Both the position numbers and the translations under genes were made by a program. 64,000 nucleotides of DNA, from positions 1-64,000 of the forward strand of contig VWPU01019061.1 of NCBI GenBank assembly GCA_013398955.1, given 5' to 3'. This DNA comes from Callaeas wilsoni (lineage: Eukaryota; Chordata; Aves; Passeriformes; Callaeidae). The notes beneath the pieces are model-generated. The model was not told the DNA's origin and made no database searches. It worked only from the letters and a program-made list of their open reading frames with translations. This document shows, piece after piece, positions 35,201 through 47,700 of this stretch. Within the stretch, counting starts at the first letter, position 1; the number at the start of each line of letters is the position of its first letter.

Positions 35201-37511
35201 AGCCAGCGGGACCAGGTTGCCTGGGCTTACTGCCAGCCCTGTGGGAGACAGGGAACACAGGCACAACTGAGTGCCTCAGTGTCGTGACCCGGCCTTGTCC
35301 TCCTCAGCACCTCCTGAGCCCCTGGGCTCAACCCCAAGGGAAGAGGTTTCTCATCCTGGAATACCAGAAGCCAGCGTTCTATGGCCGCCACAATCCTACA
35401 GACTGGACACGCCTGAGAGAAGAAAACAGGGACTTCCCAGTGAGAGATGGAAAGAACCACGCTGTAAACAGGGCTCTCTTGTCAGACAGTGACATGGAGA
35501 GGACATCTTATCCCACCTTCTGCAGCTCCAGGCGATTGTCCTCCTGGATTCGCTTGTTCCTCTCCTTCAGGTCCTTCTCATCCAGATGGCTGATCCCTTT
35601 CTTTTCCAGTGCCTTAAACAGAATGGCCAAGGAAAGCTGTGGAACCCAAGGACCTCCACAGCCCCTCACTGGCCAGCAAATGCTACTCCAGTCACCTGTT
35701 TCTGCTGCTCCAGTGAGATCTGATCCTGTTGAAGGTCCCTAAATCACTCAAACCCTGCTCTTGGAGCCCCTCGGCAAAGCCAGGCTCAGCCCATATAGCC
35801 CACCTGGACTGGTGAGGCGAGTGCCAGCACAACAGTATCATGGAATCATAGAATGGTTTGGGTTAGAAGAGACCTTAAAGAAAATTTTGTTCTGCCTCCT
35901 GCCATGGGCAGGGACACCTTCTGGGTTTTTCCAAGCCCCGTCCAGCCTGGCCTGGAACACTTCCAGGGATCCAGGGGCAGCCAAAGCTGCTCTGGGCAAT
36001 CTGTGCCAGGGCCTCCTCACCCTCACAGGGAGGAATTCCTTCCCAATACCCCATCTAACCCTGCCCTCTGGCAGTGGGAAGCAGAACTCTCCAGTTCTCC
36101 TGGAGCCTTTGCAGCTACTGGAAGGAGCTCTAAGGTCTCATCAGAGCCTCCTCTTCTCCAGAGAGCCTTCTCTTCTCCCTAACCCTAAACCTGAACACCC
36201 CCAGCTCTCTGTCATTCCTACAGCAAAAGTGCTGCCTTCCCATTACCATCTCCATGTCCCTGACCCAGTAAATGCTGCCCAGCACTCAGCCTGCAGCTCC
36301 CAGCAGCTCCAAGTCTCCCTCCCAACCTCGACCCATCTCCTTATCCCACACTCCTGACTACAGATCCCACCTCAGGCACAGATCCCCCTGCCTGTTCCAC
36401 TTGGCTGCAGGGACAGGGCAGAGCTCACCTTGCTCCAGATGAATGTGCCCAGCAGGTTGTTGTCCCCGAAGGGATTGTCGGTGTTGGTGTAGCCCATGTA
36501 CTCCTCACCCCAGCCCATCTTCTCCCGTTTCTTTCTCTCCTTGGCCTCCTTCTTGGCCAACCTCCGTGCCCGCTTCTCCTCGGGCGTCTCCAAGGCCTTC
36601 AGTAGAGCCGCCTGTTTCTTCTTCTCCTCCCTCAGTCTCAGCCGCTCCTGCAGGCTCAGCTGCTGCCCCGGCTCCTCCCGGCCCCGGGGCCGCGGCGGGG
36701 AAGGCGAGCTGACGGAGGACACGGAGGACTTGGATCCATCCCTCCCGTGGCGCCGCTCCCGGCTCCGTGCTGCCCTGTCCCGCCCGCGCTCCGGACTGGA
36801 GCCGGAGGAGCGGCCCCGGGACCGTGAGCGCTGTTTCCTCCGGTCCTTACGGTGCCCGTCCCGGCTGCTGCTCCTTTTCTTCTTTTTCCATTTCTGTCTC
36901 TCATCGCCGGAGTCCGAGCTGGGGGGACACAGCTAGGCTTCAGCGGGAGCAGGCCACGGCCGTGCCGGGCACCGAGCGTCTCCCTGTCGCAGGTGAGGCC
37001 GGCCAAGCACCGGCGCCACCGGCAGCGCCGAAACAGCGAGGGGTACCTGCACCCCCCACCCCTGATCGCCCGGGGTCGGTGTCACGAGCAGCGCTTGGGA
37101 CCGCCCGCCCGCCTCCAGTGCCCCGTCCTCGGCCGAGCCCGGAGGGACCGAGTACCCCTTCCTGTTCCCCGCAGGACCCGGAGGTGGGAACAGCGGCCGG
37201 TCCGGGCCGCGCGGGCCCCGGCACACCAGCCCCGCTCCCCCGAGCCCGCTCCCCCACAAACACGGCGCGGCCGCTCCGGGCCAGGTGCCCACTCACCCCG
37301 AGCTCGGCTCCCGGCGTCGCCCCCGACTCCGGCTCTTGCTCCGGCTGCGGTGCCGCCGCCCGCGGCTCCCAGATCGCGAGCGTCCCCGATTCCGATCCCG
37401 CTCCCTTTCTCGGTTCCGGTTCCGGTCCCGGTCCCGTTCCTTGTCCCGGTCCCGGTCCCTTTCCCGCTCCGAGCGGCCGCCCCGGGCCGGGCTGCGCGAC
37501 CCGGAGCCCAT
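32213..37511 (-). CDS. CACTIN: CACTIN, spliceosome C complex subunit
   Basis: Cactin is a nuclear splicing factor of the catalytic spliceosome, also tied to NF-kB/Cactus control and sister-chromatid cohesion (family knowledge). Exons on the minus strand: 37511-37297, 36918-36429, 35612-35517, 35060-34915, 34817-34655, 34550-34433, 34205-34013, 33697-33575, 33440-33172, 32703-32213. They sum to 2304 nt and 767 aa (human 758). Residues 1-140 are an RS/RD/RE-rich tail (RERDRDRDKERDRDRNRNR). Next come a charged helical region and the conserved Cactin mid region (NPFGDNNLLGTFIWSK, YMELEQGKNVDFWRDM, LDIGYWESLLQQLKAY). The C-terminal domain runs from about 606 and ends WFHFKRYRYRR. All junctions follow AG/GT. 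The start is the first ATG of the CpG-rich first exon. Confidence 0.97.
35837..36215 (-). mobile_element. CR1 LINE 3' fragment in CACTIN intron 2
   Basis: The plus strand reads 'tcatggaatcatagaatgg' then 'gggcagggacacctt' and 'aacacccccagctctctg'. This is the complement of a CR1 3' end, so it is sense to CACTIN. Confidence 0.92.
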
Positions 37512-37790
37512 CGGCAGCGGCGGCTCCGCCCCGGGGCCTCGCGGGGCCTCAGCGCACCAGGCTGCCCCGCCGTCCGCCTGCACCCATCCCGCCCCACCAG
37601 CGGCCCCGGCGCAGACAGGCGGGCAGCAGGCAGCCCCGTACCGGGGGGCGGAGCGCGGCCGCTCCCGCCCCGCCTGTCCCGAGCCGGGCCCCTTCTCCCC
37701 ACACCGGGCCCCTTCTCCCCACACCGGGCCGTGCCCGCGCGGCGCTCACAGAGCAGGCGGACACCCCGGAGAGCACAGCACAGACTGCAG
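37512..37790 (-). promoter_or_regulatory. CACTIN: CACTIN promoter
   Basis: This compact CpG-dense segment lies between the CACTIN start and the likely PIP5K1C 3' end. It carries an exact 20-base tandem duplication, 37691-37710 and 37711-37730. No TATA box was seen. Confidence 0.55.
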
Positions 37791-40700
37791 AACGCTTTAT
37801 CAGAGCGGGGTACACATCTCTGCAAAAGGGGCTCCCCGGAGAAGGAGGGGGAAAACTCTCAAAACAACCGAGAAAAGAAAAAAAGCGCCCAGGCCTCGAG
37901 CCCCCCGAACAGAGACGGGATAACACCCCGACATCGGCGTCCCCGTCCGGCCGCAGCGTCCGCGCCCCTTCGGCCGTACATGCGGCACACGGTGCACGCG
38001 CAGCGTACGGACAGGTGTGGGAACAGCGACATCCACGAGGACATCCACCGGGACACGCGTGGGGACAGGGACAGCCACCAGGACAGACTTGGCGCGTGTA
38101 GACACGGACAGAAAAAAACCCTCAGACATGACCCAAGACGCCTCAGCCCTGCCTTTCTCCTTGTCCATTCGGTAGCGTTGGAGCGGTGGCTGGGAAGGAG
38201 AAGGGGAATGCTGGGGCCAATGGAGCCCTGCAAACGCCTCTGCCTGCCTTGGACCAAGACCTGTGAGTGCTCTGGCTTCACTAAAAAACTTCCCGAGGTG
38301 CAATTCCGGCATACGTGGCCGGAGAGGCAGCGGCAGCCAAAAGCTGCATCCCCTCTGTGCGTGCTGAGGGTCTCTCTACGAGCTCCTGGGTTTGCCCCAG
38401 AGACTTTACAGAAGCCTGACTCCAAACTCAAGGACAGAGATGCCCATTTTCTCCTACCAGCCCCTTACCTGGCAGGGAGAGCTCACCTGCAGCCCCAGCA
38501 CAAGGCAGCGGTCAGGGCATGTCCCACAAGAGCCTGAGATCCCGGCTGGGATGATAGGGATGAAGGACAGCAGTGGCACACAGACCTATGTGGGAAGGGC
38601 CTGTCCTGCGGGGTCAAATCTCAGAGTACTAAGACCTGTGGCGCTCCTTTAATGATGGAGAGCCCAGACAGCACCTGCTGGGTCACTCAAGTGCCCAGCA
38701 GAGAACAGCAACTCAAGTCCAGAATGAACTGAAGTGCAGCTGGAGAAACATTCAGACCAAGGATGCTCTTTCCCAGGGGCAAGTGCTGTTCCTGCCCAGG
38801 CAGCACTGGCAGTGCCTGTGACATGCTCCAGGGCTTCTGCTGCTCCCCTGCAGTGCTGTGCAGAGGGGGCCAAGAATGAGCTCTAAAATCCAAGGTCCTT
38901 TCAGCCTCCGTGGGAAGCAGAGGCCAAACAGTTCCCCAAGACTGAGCTGCTAGGACAGGAGGTAACACAGCAGGGACTGTGCCAGCCTGAGCAGGGGCAG
39001 TTTCCATTTCAGATCAGCATCAGCCTACAGAAGGTTCCTCCTTGTCCCCTTGACAAAGCTGTTCTAAGCCTTTGCTTGTCCTCTTACAGGACCACCCCCC
39101 ACCCCATCCAGACCTGCTCCAAAGGGTCCAGCATTACAGAACTGCACAAGGATCATCTCAAAAAGGGAAGACAATTCATGCTGCAGGAGCTCTGGGTTCA
39201 CCCCCTCTCTCAGGACCCAAGCACAGCTCCTGCTCACAAAGCTCATTCTCTGGGACACTCCCTGCACAGAGGCCAAGCAGCTCTAGAGACCCTTAGAAAT
39301 GAGGGAATGGAATAAAATCTCCATCAACAATGCTTAAACCATCTCTAAAAAGATGCTTGATTTCAGGTGGCTGGAAAGTCCTGATGAGGCCAAACCCTCC
39401 AGCTTCTGACTGAGATGGTCCCAGGGCAGGGGCCTGGGTCAGAACATCTTGAGCCCACCCTGGTTCCCCCCTAGAGCCCCCTCCAGCACAGCACCCAACA
39501 GCAGCAGCTGCAGCAGGAATGTGGCTCCCTCTGGCTGTTCTACACACCTGCTGGAGGAAAAAGAGGTTGAATTTTTAGCTTTCTGAAGCCCCTTGCCCTG
39601 AGCCCAAAGGCAGGTGAGGGTGTAGGTATTGCATGGCTCCCATTCCCCTCCAGCAACCCCCGAGCACCCCCCAGCCTGCAGAGCCCCCTGGGTGGCACAG
39701 GAAGGTGGGATGGGGCAGGAGCTGCAGCTGGGAGAACGAGCTGCCAAGCAGCAATGGAAAGGGGACAGTTTCTTGAGAGACTTTTGATAGACTATTTGGT
39801 AAATACATGGATACATGAACAGCAGCAACTTGCACAATCCCCAGCCTGTGCTCCCAAGAAGCACAACTCAGCCTTCTGCATCCACAGGCAGGGAAGGGAA
39901 GTCCAGGTCCTGTATTCCGGGCAAGAAAAAAACATCAATTCCTGAAGACTCTTAGTAAGTTCAGCACAGTACAGAAGGAAGAGCTTCCCATCAGCCCAGT
40001 TACCTTCTGGGACCCAACATAACCGCTCCTGAGTGCCGCTGTGAAGACAGATTGTGGGGACAGAGGCCTGAGAGCAGGGTCCCGCTTCCCCACTCCTCTA
40101 CATGGAATCCCAAGGACAGTGAAGATTGTAAAGGGAATAAAGAGATTTCAACCCTCTTTCTCAAGAGAGGTTCATAAAACACATGAACAAGACCTGTCTC
40201 CCTCTGGTCTAAAGGATTTTCTGTTTTCTCTCTGGGAGATGAGGATGGGATTGCTGGATTCCAGACAATGCTACGATACGTGTCCTGCTGATGGATGAGC
40301 CTGAACACTACCCCGTGACATCAAATTCTCTCACCTATAGCCTGCAGCTTTTGCAAAGCAAACCCTCTCAGACACCCGCAGCAGGGATTTCCACCAGCAA
40401 ACGTGACCCCAGGCAACACCCCAGTCACTCAGCTTTCTGTCCAAGTCCATGAGCGCAGCAGTGCTGGCACAATTCCATGGCAGAGCCAGGCTCCCATTCC
40501 TGCCTCCAGCGTGTGGACATGCCTTTGCCTCCCTGCCGGCCCTGAGGGGCGGAGGGGACCCGCGAACCCAGTGTCCGTGACCCCAGGGTACACCCACGAG
40601 CACGTGAGGGGCTGAATGGCTCCAGGAGGATGCAGGGTCCGGACAAGCCCCACGTGGGCTGGGCAGAGTGGGGAACTCGCCCTCCAACGCGGCCGGGCTT

Positions 40701-41009
40701 GGGAGGTGCCCAGTTCCCATCTGTCTGTGCCCGCGGGTCTGGAGCAGGCGGCGGCCGGTCGGATGAAGCGTGGACTCCAAGCACAGAAGGAGGGGTGGCG
40801 CAGCAGTGCAGCACAGGGTGAAGGTGGAGCCCATCACGACTTTGGGGAGAGCCGAGGAGTCCACGTCACTGTCGCCAGGAACTGCGTGCTGCCCCGCACA
40901 GTGTTACAGACAGGAGAAGTCACTAGAGAGTTTGGATCCAAGTGAATTGGCATGGCTACTTTGGACTATGGTAACATGGGAGCAATTCTATTCCATGGCC
41001 TTTAATACA

Positions 41010-41165
41010 TTTCATTTTCATAGCACCTTTCATCCCAGGGTTTAAGTGCTGTAACGGAAGCAGGTACTGTGCACCCATTAGCACGGGGGAAACCGAGGCA
41101 CAGAGTGGTTTAGTGACTCGCCTTGGGCCACTTGGAAAAACCGTGGCAGAATCTGGACAGCATTA
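41010..41165 (+). mobile_element. Ancient MIR-like (CORE-SINE) fragment in the PIP5K1C 3' UTR
   Basis: The plus strand reads 'caggtactgtgcacccatta', 'gaaaccgaggcacagagtgg', 'tttagtgactcgcc' and 'gtggcagaatctgg' in the order found in the 3' half of MIR SINEs, which also share their end with L2. It is strongly diverged, as expected for an element this old in a bird. It is antisense to PIP5K1C. Confidence 0.6.
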
Positions 41166-41300
41166 AACCTCCTGACTCCCTCAGTTGGTCAGACCATACT
41201 GCTGCCTCACATGAAGCCACTCCACTCCCTGCCTCCCCAGCAACGTGCTCCTACCCATTCTTCGGTGAGGTCTCATGCTCCTTTTTGATGCACAAATATA

Positions 41301-41311
41301 TGAAAAAAAAA

Positions 41312-41343
<32 letters not shown>
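41301..41343. repeat. Poly(A) tract on plus, poly(U) in the PIP5K1C transcript
   Basis: One run of 18 A and two shorter A runs are separated by single 'gc' interruptions. No retroposed gene was seen upstream of it on the plus strand. Confidence 0.9.
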
Positions 41344-41768
41344 TGCAGTAAACTAAATGTTTAAAAAAGCACATTTGTGCTGTCTCTGTGCAAAGATAAA
41401 AGAAATAAATACATGATTAAAAAATTAAAAAGGTTCACAGTATCACACATGGATAGGTAGCTATGGTAGTGCACATCTGCAAAACACTGTGTTACTACCC
41501 AGGATTCTCTACACCCAACTGGAATTCTCTGCTGGGAGCTGTAGGTGAGCGGGTGGTTTCTTTGCTGCCCATGTCTGGGGTAAGTAGAAATACATGGTTA
41601 TAGTTTTGCTCCATTCTGAAACGCAGTGCCCGGGATCCTGCAGTGCAGCAATACTGGTGTCAGCAAGCTCTTCCCCATCCCACTGGAATGGCTGCATCAA
41701 CGAAAAGGGAACACATCGACCTGCAGAGGGAATCGCTGCTCTCTGGGACTTCTGTGTCTGCATAGAGA

Positions 41769-44700
41769 TTACTGCAAGAGGCAGAGAGAAGAGAGTCACA
41801 GAATCATGGAATCGTTAAGGTGGGAAAAGACCTCCAAGAATACCAAGTCCAGCCATCAGCCCAGCACTGCCACCACGTTCACCACTAACCCACATCCCCA
41901 CGTGCCACAGCCACACGTTGTTTGAACACTTCCAGGGACAGTGACTCCACCACTGCCCTGGGCAGCCTGTTCCGATACCTGACAACTCCCTTTCAGGCAA
42001 GAAATTTTACCAAATATCCAACCTAAACCTCCCCTAGCACAGCTTGACGCTGTTTCCTCTTGTCCTGTCCCTTGTTCCCTGGGAGCAGAACCCGACCCCC
42101 ACCAGGCTGCACCCTGCTTATCAGGGAGTTGTGGAGAGTGAGGTCTCCCCTGAGCCTCCTTTTCTCCAGGATGAGCCCCCCCAGCTGCTCTTCATCACAC
42201 TTGTGTTCCAGCCCCTTCCCCAGCTCTGTTCCCTTCTCTGGACATGCTCCAGCCCCTCAATGTCTTTCTGGTTGTGAGGGGAAAGAGGATCAACCCCTGA
42301 GCACCACTGCCCACATCAGTCACGTCTGTGTCCTGCCGACTTCCCAGCACAACCAGAGAGCCTGTCCTACATCCTCCAGCAATGGCAACATGTCTGGAAA
42401 ACCTGAGCTCTCTAAAGCTTTCCCTACACCAAACAACTGGGAATAAGCCACAGCCCTTGCTGAGCAGGCCAGGGCTCTGCCAGCACAGAGCTGACCCGAG
42501 AGGCAGCCGGGCTCTGCCACAGCCATGCCACGCTGCCAGAGGCCAAGCTGACCTTGCAGAGGGAGCACAAACTCTGACCTCGACCCACCGGGCACCCGGC
42601 ACACGGCTGTTGGACACTTACTGTATCGCTCTCCTCATCGGAGACAGAGTGGAGCTGAGCGCTATAGTGGAGCGGGGAGTAAACCCAACTCCTCTCGTCT
42701 GTCGGCTGCCAGAGTGGCCAGAGACGGCAGGGAGAATGCAGGGAGAGCAGCAGCAGAGCAGGGAGCAAAGGAGAGAAGAGGAAAAAATAAAAGGAGAAAA
42801 TAAAAAGAGTAGGAAACAATACAGTAAGAACAGCTGTCCACCTGAGGGGAGAGCACTGAGCCCAGAGCCAGCTCTCAGCAGAGGAGCCCTCCTCATCCTC
42901 AGCACATACCTGCTCCCTGCCAGCCGGGACACGGAACCACTGCAGCTGCAGTGGGCGTGGCACAACCTCTCATCTTGTAGGGACAGAGTTTTAGAGCTTT
43001 TGAGATGTCAGGAAACCTCAGCTCCCTGCCATGGCATCATCCTGGCTCCAGAGAAAGCGAGAGACTTTGGGAAGTCACTTACCTAAGAGCAGTGACAGCT
43101 CTGGGCTCCTGCTACCCACTACCAGCTCTCACCCTCCCATTTCCAGAGCCCTGTGCATGCTACAAACTGATGGCCAGGAGGGCTTTTACAGGGAAACTGG
43201 ATTTGTTTGCTGTGCCTTCCTCCTTCTCTGCAGAAGGTAGCGGAGCTGGGGTGAGACCATGGCGGATGGTGGCCACAAAAAGGAAACAGTGATTGCTGAG
43301 ATCTTGGGGACAGTGGGGTGATGGGAACAAGTACAACACAGGAGGCAGAACACAACTGGACCCTGGAAAGAATGAGGGGAAGGAGGTGTGCCTTGAGGGA
43401 CAGTTATCACAGCACTGGGCATTGGTGTGAGAAGACACACTCTGCTGCTGACACAGCACAGATTCAAGGGCTGGTCTCTGCTTCCAGGGTTCCCGAGGGG
43501 GCCCATTTACATTGCAGACAGGCTCTTTTGTCTCCAGGGGAGCTCCCACAGAGTAGAAACGGCCCCCTTTGACCCAGCCTGGCATGTGCATAGGAAGAGA
43601 AACAGAACTGGGTGCTTGGACGAAGCCTGCGGCGTTCCCAGCCCAGGAACTGAGCGTGACAGTCTACAATGTACAAGGAACTACAAGAAGCCAGAGAAGC
43701 TTTGAAGCACTGGGCTCCACATGCTGAACCCTCCAGTAACTGCAGCTCCATTAGTAGAGACTGCTGGGAGGAAGGAGGGTTGAGAAACCCCTGTCTGGAG
43801 CTTCTCACAGGGCTCTGCCAGAGGTACAGGAAAGCTCCTCACCACATCGAGCTTGTCCCACATCCTCTTTTTCATCCATCCTGACTGAACCACATGCTCC
43901 AGCCAGTCTCTTTCAGAGCCTTTTAGGAGCTTGGATGCATGCGGGGAGCTGCGGGAGACAGAGGAGCACCCAGTGCTTGGCATTACCCTTCCCGGTGCCG
44001 GAGCAGCCAAACCCAGCTGAGGGGCAGGAGGAGCTGCAGGAGGAGTTGCCTGTTTGCCCGCAGAGATGCAGTACCTTCCTCATGCTGTCAGCTGTGGCCA
44101 GGGGCACATTCCTGCCCCTGCTTCCCCATGCACCCTGCCTGTAACCCAAATGGGAGCACGAGGCTGCACCCGCCAGGCTCCGGCAAGCACTGCCATCACC
44201 CCCTGGGGACAGCAGCTCTCCCAAAGAATGAGAAGGGAAATGCTAAACCCCAGAACAATCTCGGCTCTAAATTCATCCCCTAAAAGCTCAAATGCCTCCG
44301 TGCATCTTTTGGAAAGGAAAATCCTCCCTGCTCTCTGAACACCTTCAGTGAAGAGGGAGCCACACTGGTGATGCTGAGCAGGGCTGGAGAGCTGAAACCA
44401 GCCCTAACTCAGCACCAGCTCCTGCCTCACTTGGTTTATGAGCTGCTCCCCACAAGCCAAAACAGTTCTGTTTGCAACTGGAGTTTTAGAAGCTTCAAAA
44501 CATCTTAATGGTGTCTTAAAAACCCTCTTCCTGGGCTGAGGGAGCTGAGCCTGACATCACTTATAGAGGCCCCAGTGCCTCTCTGGCCAGATCCGGTACT
44601 TAGAATCACAGAGCAGTTTGGGTTGGAAGATCACTCAGTATCCCTCCTTGCCATGGGCAGGGACACCTTCCACTATCCCAGGTTGCTTCAAGCCCATCCA

Positions 44701-47700
44701 ACCTAGCCTTGGACATTTCCAGGGATAGGGCAACCACAGGTTTTCTGGGCAACCTATTCCAGGGCCTCACCGCTGTCACTTTTCCCAAGGGCTGGGTGAC
44801 ACTACAGCTCATCCCAGGGTAGCAGCTGTGTCACCAGTCTGCAGAAAAGCAGGACGGAGCTCATGATTCTCCCAGATCCTACAAGGAGATCCACTGGTGT
44901 CAATTCAATATGCTTCCCCCATTTCTGCTGGGCTGGTTCCTAATGCCCACTCAATCCAGAGCCCCAGCCACTGAGGGAAATGGGGTGCTGGCCCCAGTGT
45001 TTCAAAGCTGCAGCTCTGCTCCCCTACATGCTGTGCTGGCGTGGTCACTTACAATCCCAGAGGAACGCGAGGTAGTTCGGAGTCTGCGCTGGCGGGGAGA
45101 GTAAATCCAGTACCTCCCATCTGTGAACTGGGTGGCCCCAGGACAAGTGAGGTGAGAAAGGAAACAGAGGAAAAAAAGGGTGATGTGAAAGAGAGGATGA
45201 AAGAGAAAGCAAAAAACAAGGGGTTGGGCAACTCCAGGCCTGAACAGGTGAGCAGGTGGGAAAGCCGTGCAGGGGAGAGCGGTGCCCATGCCCTGCCACA
45301 CTCTGCACTTCTATTCCCTGCGGATGAACAGGAGAATGAAGTGCTCTCCAGGAGCAGACTTCCAGTGATCAGATCACAGTCCCCTGGGACTGGCCAAATC
45401 CTCCTCTGCACACACCATCCCTTCACCCACCATTGCCCCTGAGCACTCCTGTAGGAGCAGCGGTGGTGCTATTTCAGCACACGGGTGCAGCCTCACCTGA
45501 GCTCCAGCTGAAGTGGTTTTCCGAGGAGAGTGCCCATGGGAACCCAAATCAGCTTTTCCCTTCATCCCAGCAGTGAGAAACACTCCACAGCACACGACAC
45601 ACATTTAATGCAAAACTCAGACTCAGATGAAGTATGAAATGCTGATGAGCAGTCAGTCACACTCTCCGTGAACACACTCTGCAGAATTTTCTCTAGGATA
45701 GAGGTGCCCCTCAAGCTGGGGGGTGTCCATATGCCCAGGGACAGGGAAGAAGAGGAGCTGACCCTCGCTAGAAGACACCTGCCAGGGGAGCAGGCAAGAT
45801 CTGTCTGCACACGGCTGCCATCCACAGGCAAGGAGGGGGCAGCGGTGTTAGAGCAGCCGTTTGCATTTTGAACAGCATGCATCCAACCCCAAACAAGCTG
45901 TAAAACAGGGCTGATTCCTTCCACAGCTCCCACAAGCCTCAGAGTGACTCGGCAATGAGTGAGCAGCTCTGCAGCAGTCACAAGAGCCCACAGAAAGGCC
46001 AATGCTGCATTTTAGTTTAGCCTGAAGGAGCCCATCACATGGGCTCAGGACATCTCCAGCACCACAGAACCAACAGCAACAAGTCGGAGCAGGGAGGAGC
46101 CGGGCACCTCTTTTAATGAGGGTTCCAGTGCCCAGGCACAAGAAAGAGCTCAGCTCTCACGGACAGGCACTCAGCTCTGCTCCGGGAATCCATGGGACAG
46201 GTACGCGTTGCTAAAAAACCTCTTCTCTGGTCTGCAGAAGTTGCTCAGCCATTGTGGGAGCTGAGTGAGGATCAGCGCCAGGCTCCACGGCACTCTGCTG
46301 CCAACCACCAACTTACTCCCTGGCTCAGCACTAGACTCCCACTGCATCACCTAATGCAGCCTGCAGGGAAAGGAAAAGCCGGAGTTCACCAGAGCCCAAG
46401 GTCACCCTCTGCAACCACCTCCCTTTGGGTCTAGGCCATGTTTGTGTCAGGAAAGCAGCCAAGACCTCTGGCTGAGGAAGGAAAAACCTCTCTGTTGCAC
46501 CCACATCACCTTGGCTTGTCCCAGGAGCAAATGTGCTGGCCTAGATAAGCACTTGTGCTTGGAAGTAGAGCAGCACAGCTACAGCTACAGCTACGTCTAC
46601 ATTAGGAGTGCCACCTGTGTGAGCCCCACTAGGTGCTGGTTTGAGTTCCCCAAGGGTTAATCCAGTTCCCTGCATTCAAAAACCCACCCAGCACCGAGGT
46701 CTCAAGGTGCTCCGCACCAAGATGGCACAGGGCAGCCACTGCCCTGCACCTGACTGCCTGGAACAGACACTGACAGCCTTGTCCAACCCTTCCCATCACA
46801 GCCCAAGGGTCAGGTGGAGAAGGTCTCTTACAAAGTATATGTCTGTGACTGGCACGTCGTCTTCATCCGAGGCCTGGCTGGCTGGTTCCGAGGCCTGGCT
46901 GGCCGTCTCCACCTCTACAGTGGCTGTGGATGTGACAATGGCACAGGCTGAAGAAGCTGCCTCTCTGCAGAGGGGAAAGAAATGACAGTTGAGTCACTGC
47001 AGTCAGGACAGGAGCAAGCAAAACTGATTTATTACAGAGGAGCTGACGATGCTACGCTGTCACATCCTGAAAGGTCAGGTCAGGGCAGGTCAGAACTGTG
47101 CTCTGCCTCACCGAACACACGTGACTCCAGCAAAGCTGGAGCCCTGCAAAGCCTCCAGCACAAGCAGCCACAGCCCAAAACCCACCGTGTGGGCTCTGCT
47201 CAACACTCTAGAACACTCACTCTTTGACTTCTTCTTCTTCGGGAGCTACAATCTCAACGTCACACTTGGGCTCCAGCTCGACACTGATTTGCTGAACCTC
47301 CTCCTCAACCCGCACCTCCTCGTGTGACCTGGAAACCGAAGAGAGACAGGCCCAAATGCTCAGCTGGGCATGAGTTATGCACAGCCCTTGATTTTAGGTC
47401 AGCTTGAATCAGTCCTGAGCCAGCCAAGCCTCTTGTGCAGCTCTACCCCGGCAAACAGCTGCTGCTGCTGCTACTGTGGCACCGGGCTCCCAGCACAGAC
47501 TCAGTGGCTGATTTCAGCTCAGAAGGAGCACTCAGACCTGCCAGGATTGAGGGTTTGGATAACCAAAACTCTCAGGAAAAAGAGTCAGTCCTGGAAGACT
47601 GCAGCATTCAGAAATAACAAGGTGGGAAAAGAGGACAAGAGCAAAGGAGTTAAACAGCCAGTGCTGCAGGAAAGACGGGCAGTGTCAGATGGAGCATGGG

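Larger units (their letters stand above)
37791..41768 (-). other. PIP5K1C: PIP5K1C 3' UTR (terminal exon)
   Basis: The terminal exon begins at 41771 with a stop codon and has no recognised intron or coding sequence below it. The likely 3' end is near 37796-37801, where the plus strand has TTTATC (minus GATAAA, a weak variant signal). This gives a UTR of roughly 4 kb. It includes a MIR-like SINE and a long poly(U) run on the transcribed sense. The exact 3' end is uncertain; an earlier site is possible. Confidence 0.5.

Noticed and set aside
36852..38537. 561- and 444-codon plus-strand open frames
   Set aside because: They are antisense shadows of the Arg/Ser-rich CACTIN first exons and its CpG island; the minus strand gives a full conserved protein.
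40331..40864. A 177-codon minus-strand open frame in the PIP5K1C 3' UTR, with donor-like GTGAGA near 40332
   Set aside because: No similarity to known PIP5K1C tails; the TAA-starting exon at 41771 with an excellent acceptor explains the C-terminus better.
41290..41410. A processed pseudogene with a poly(A) tail on the plus strand
   Set aside because: The A-run is present, but no gene-like sequence or target-site duplication was seen upstream.
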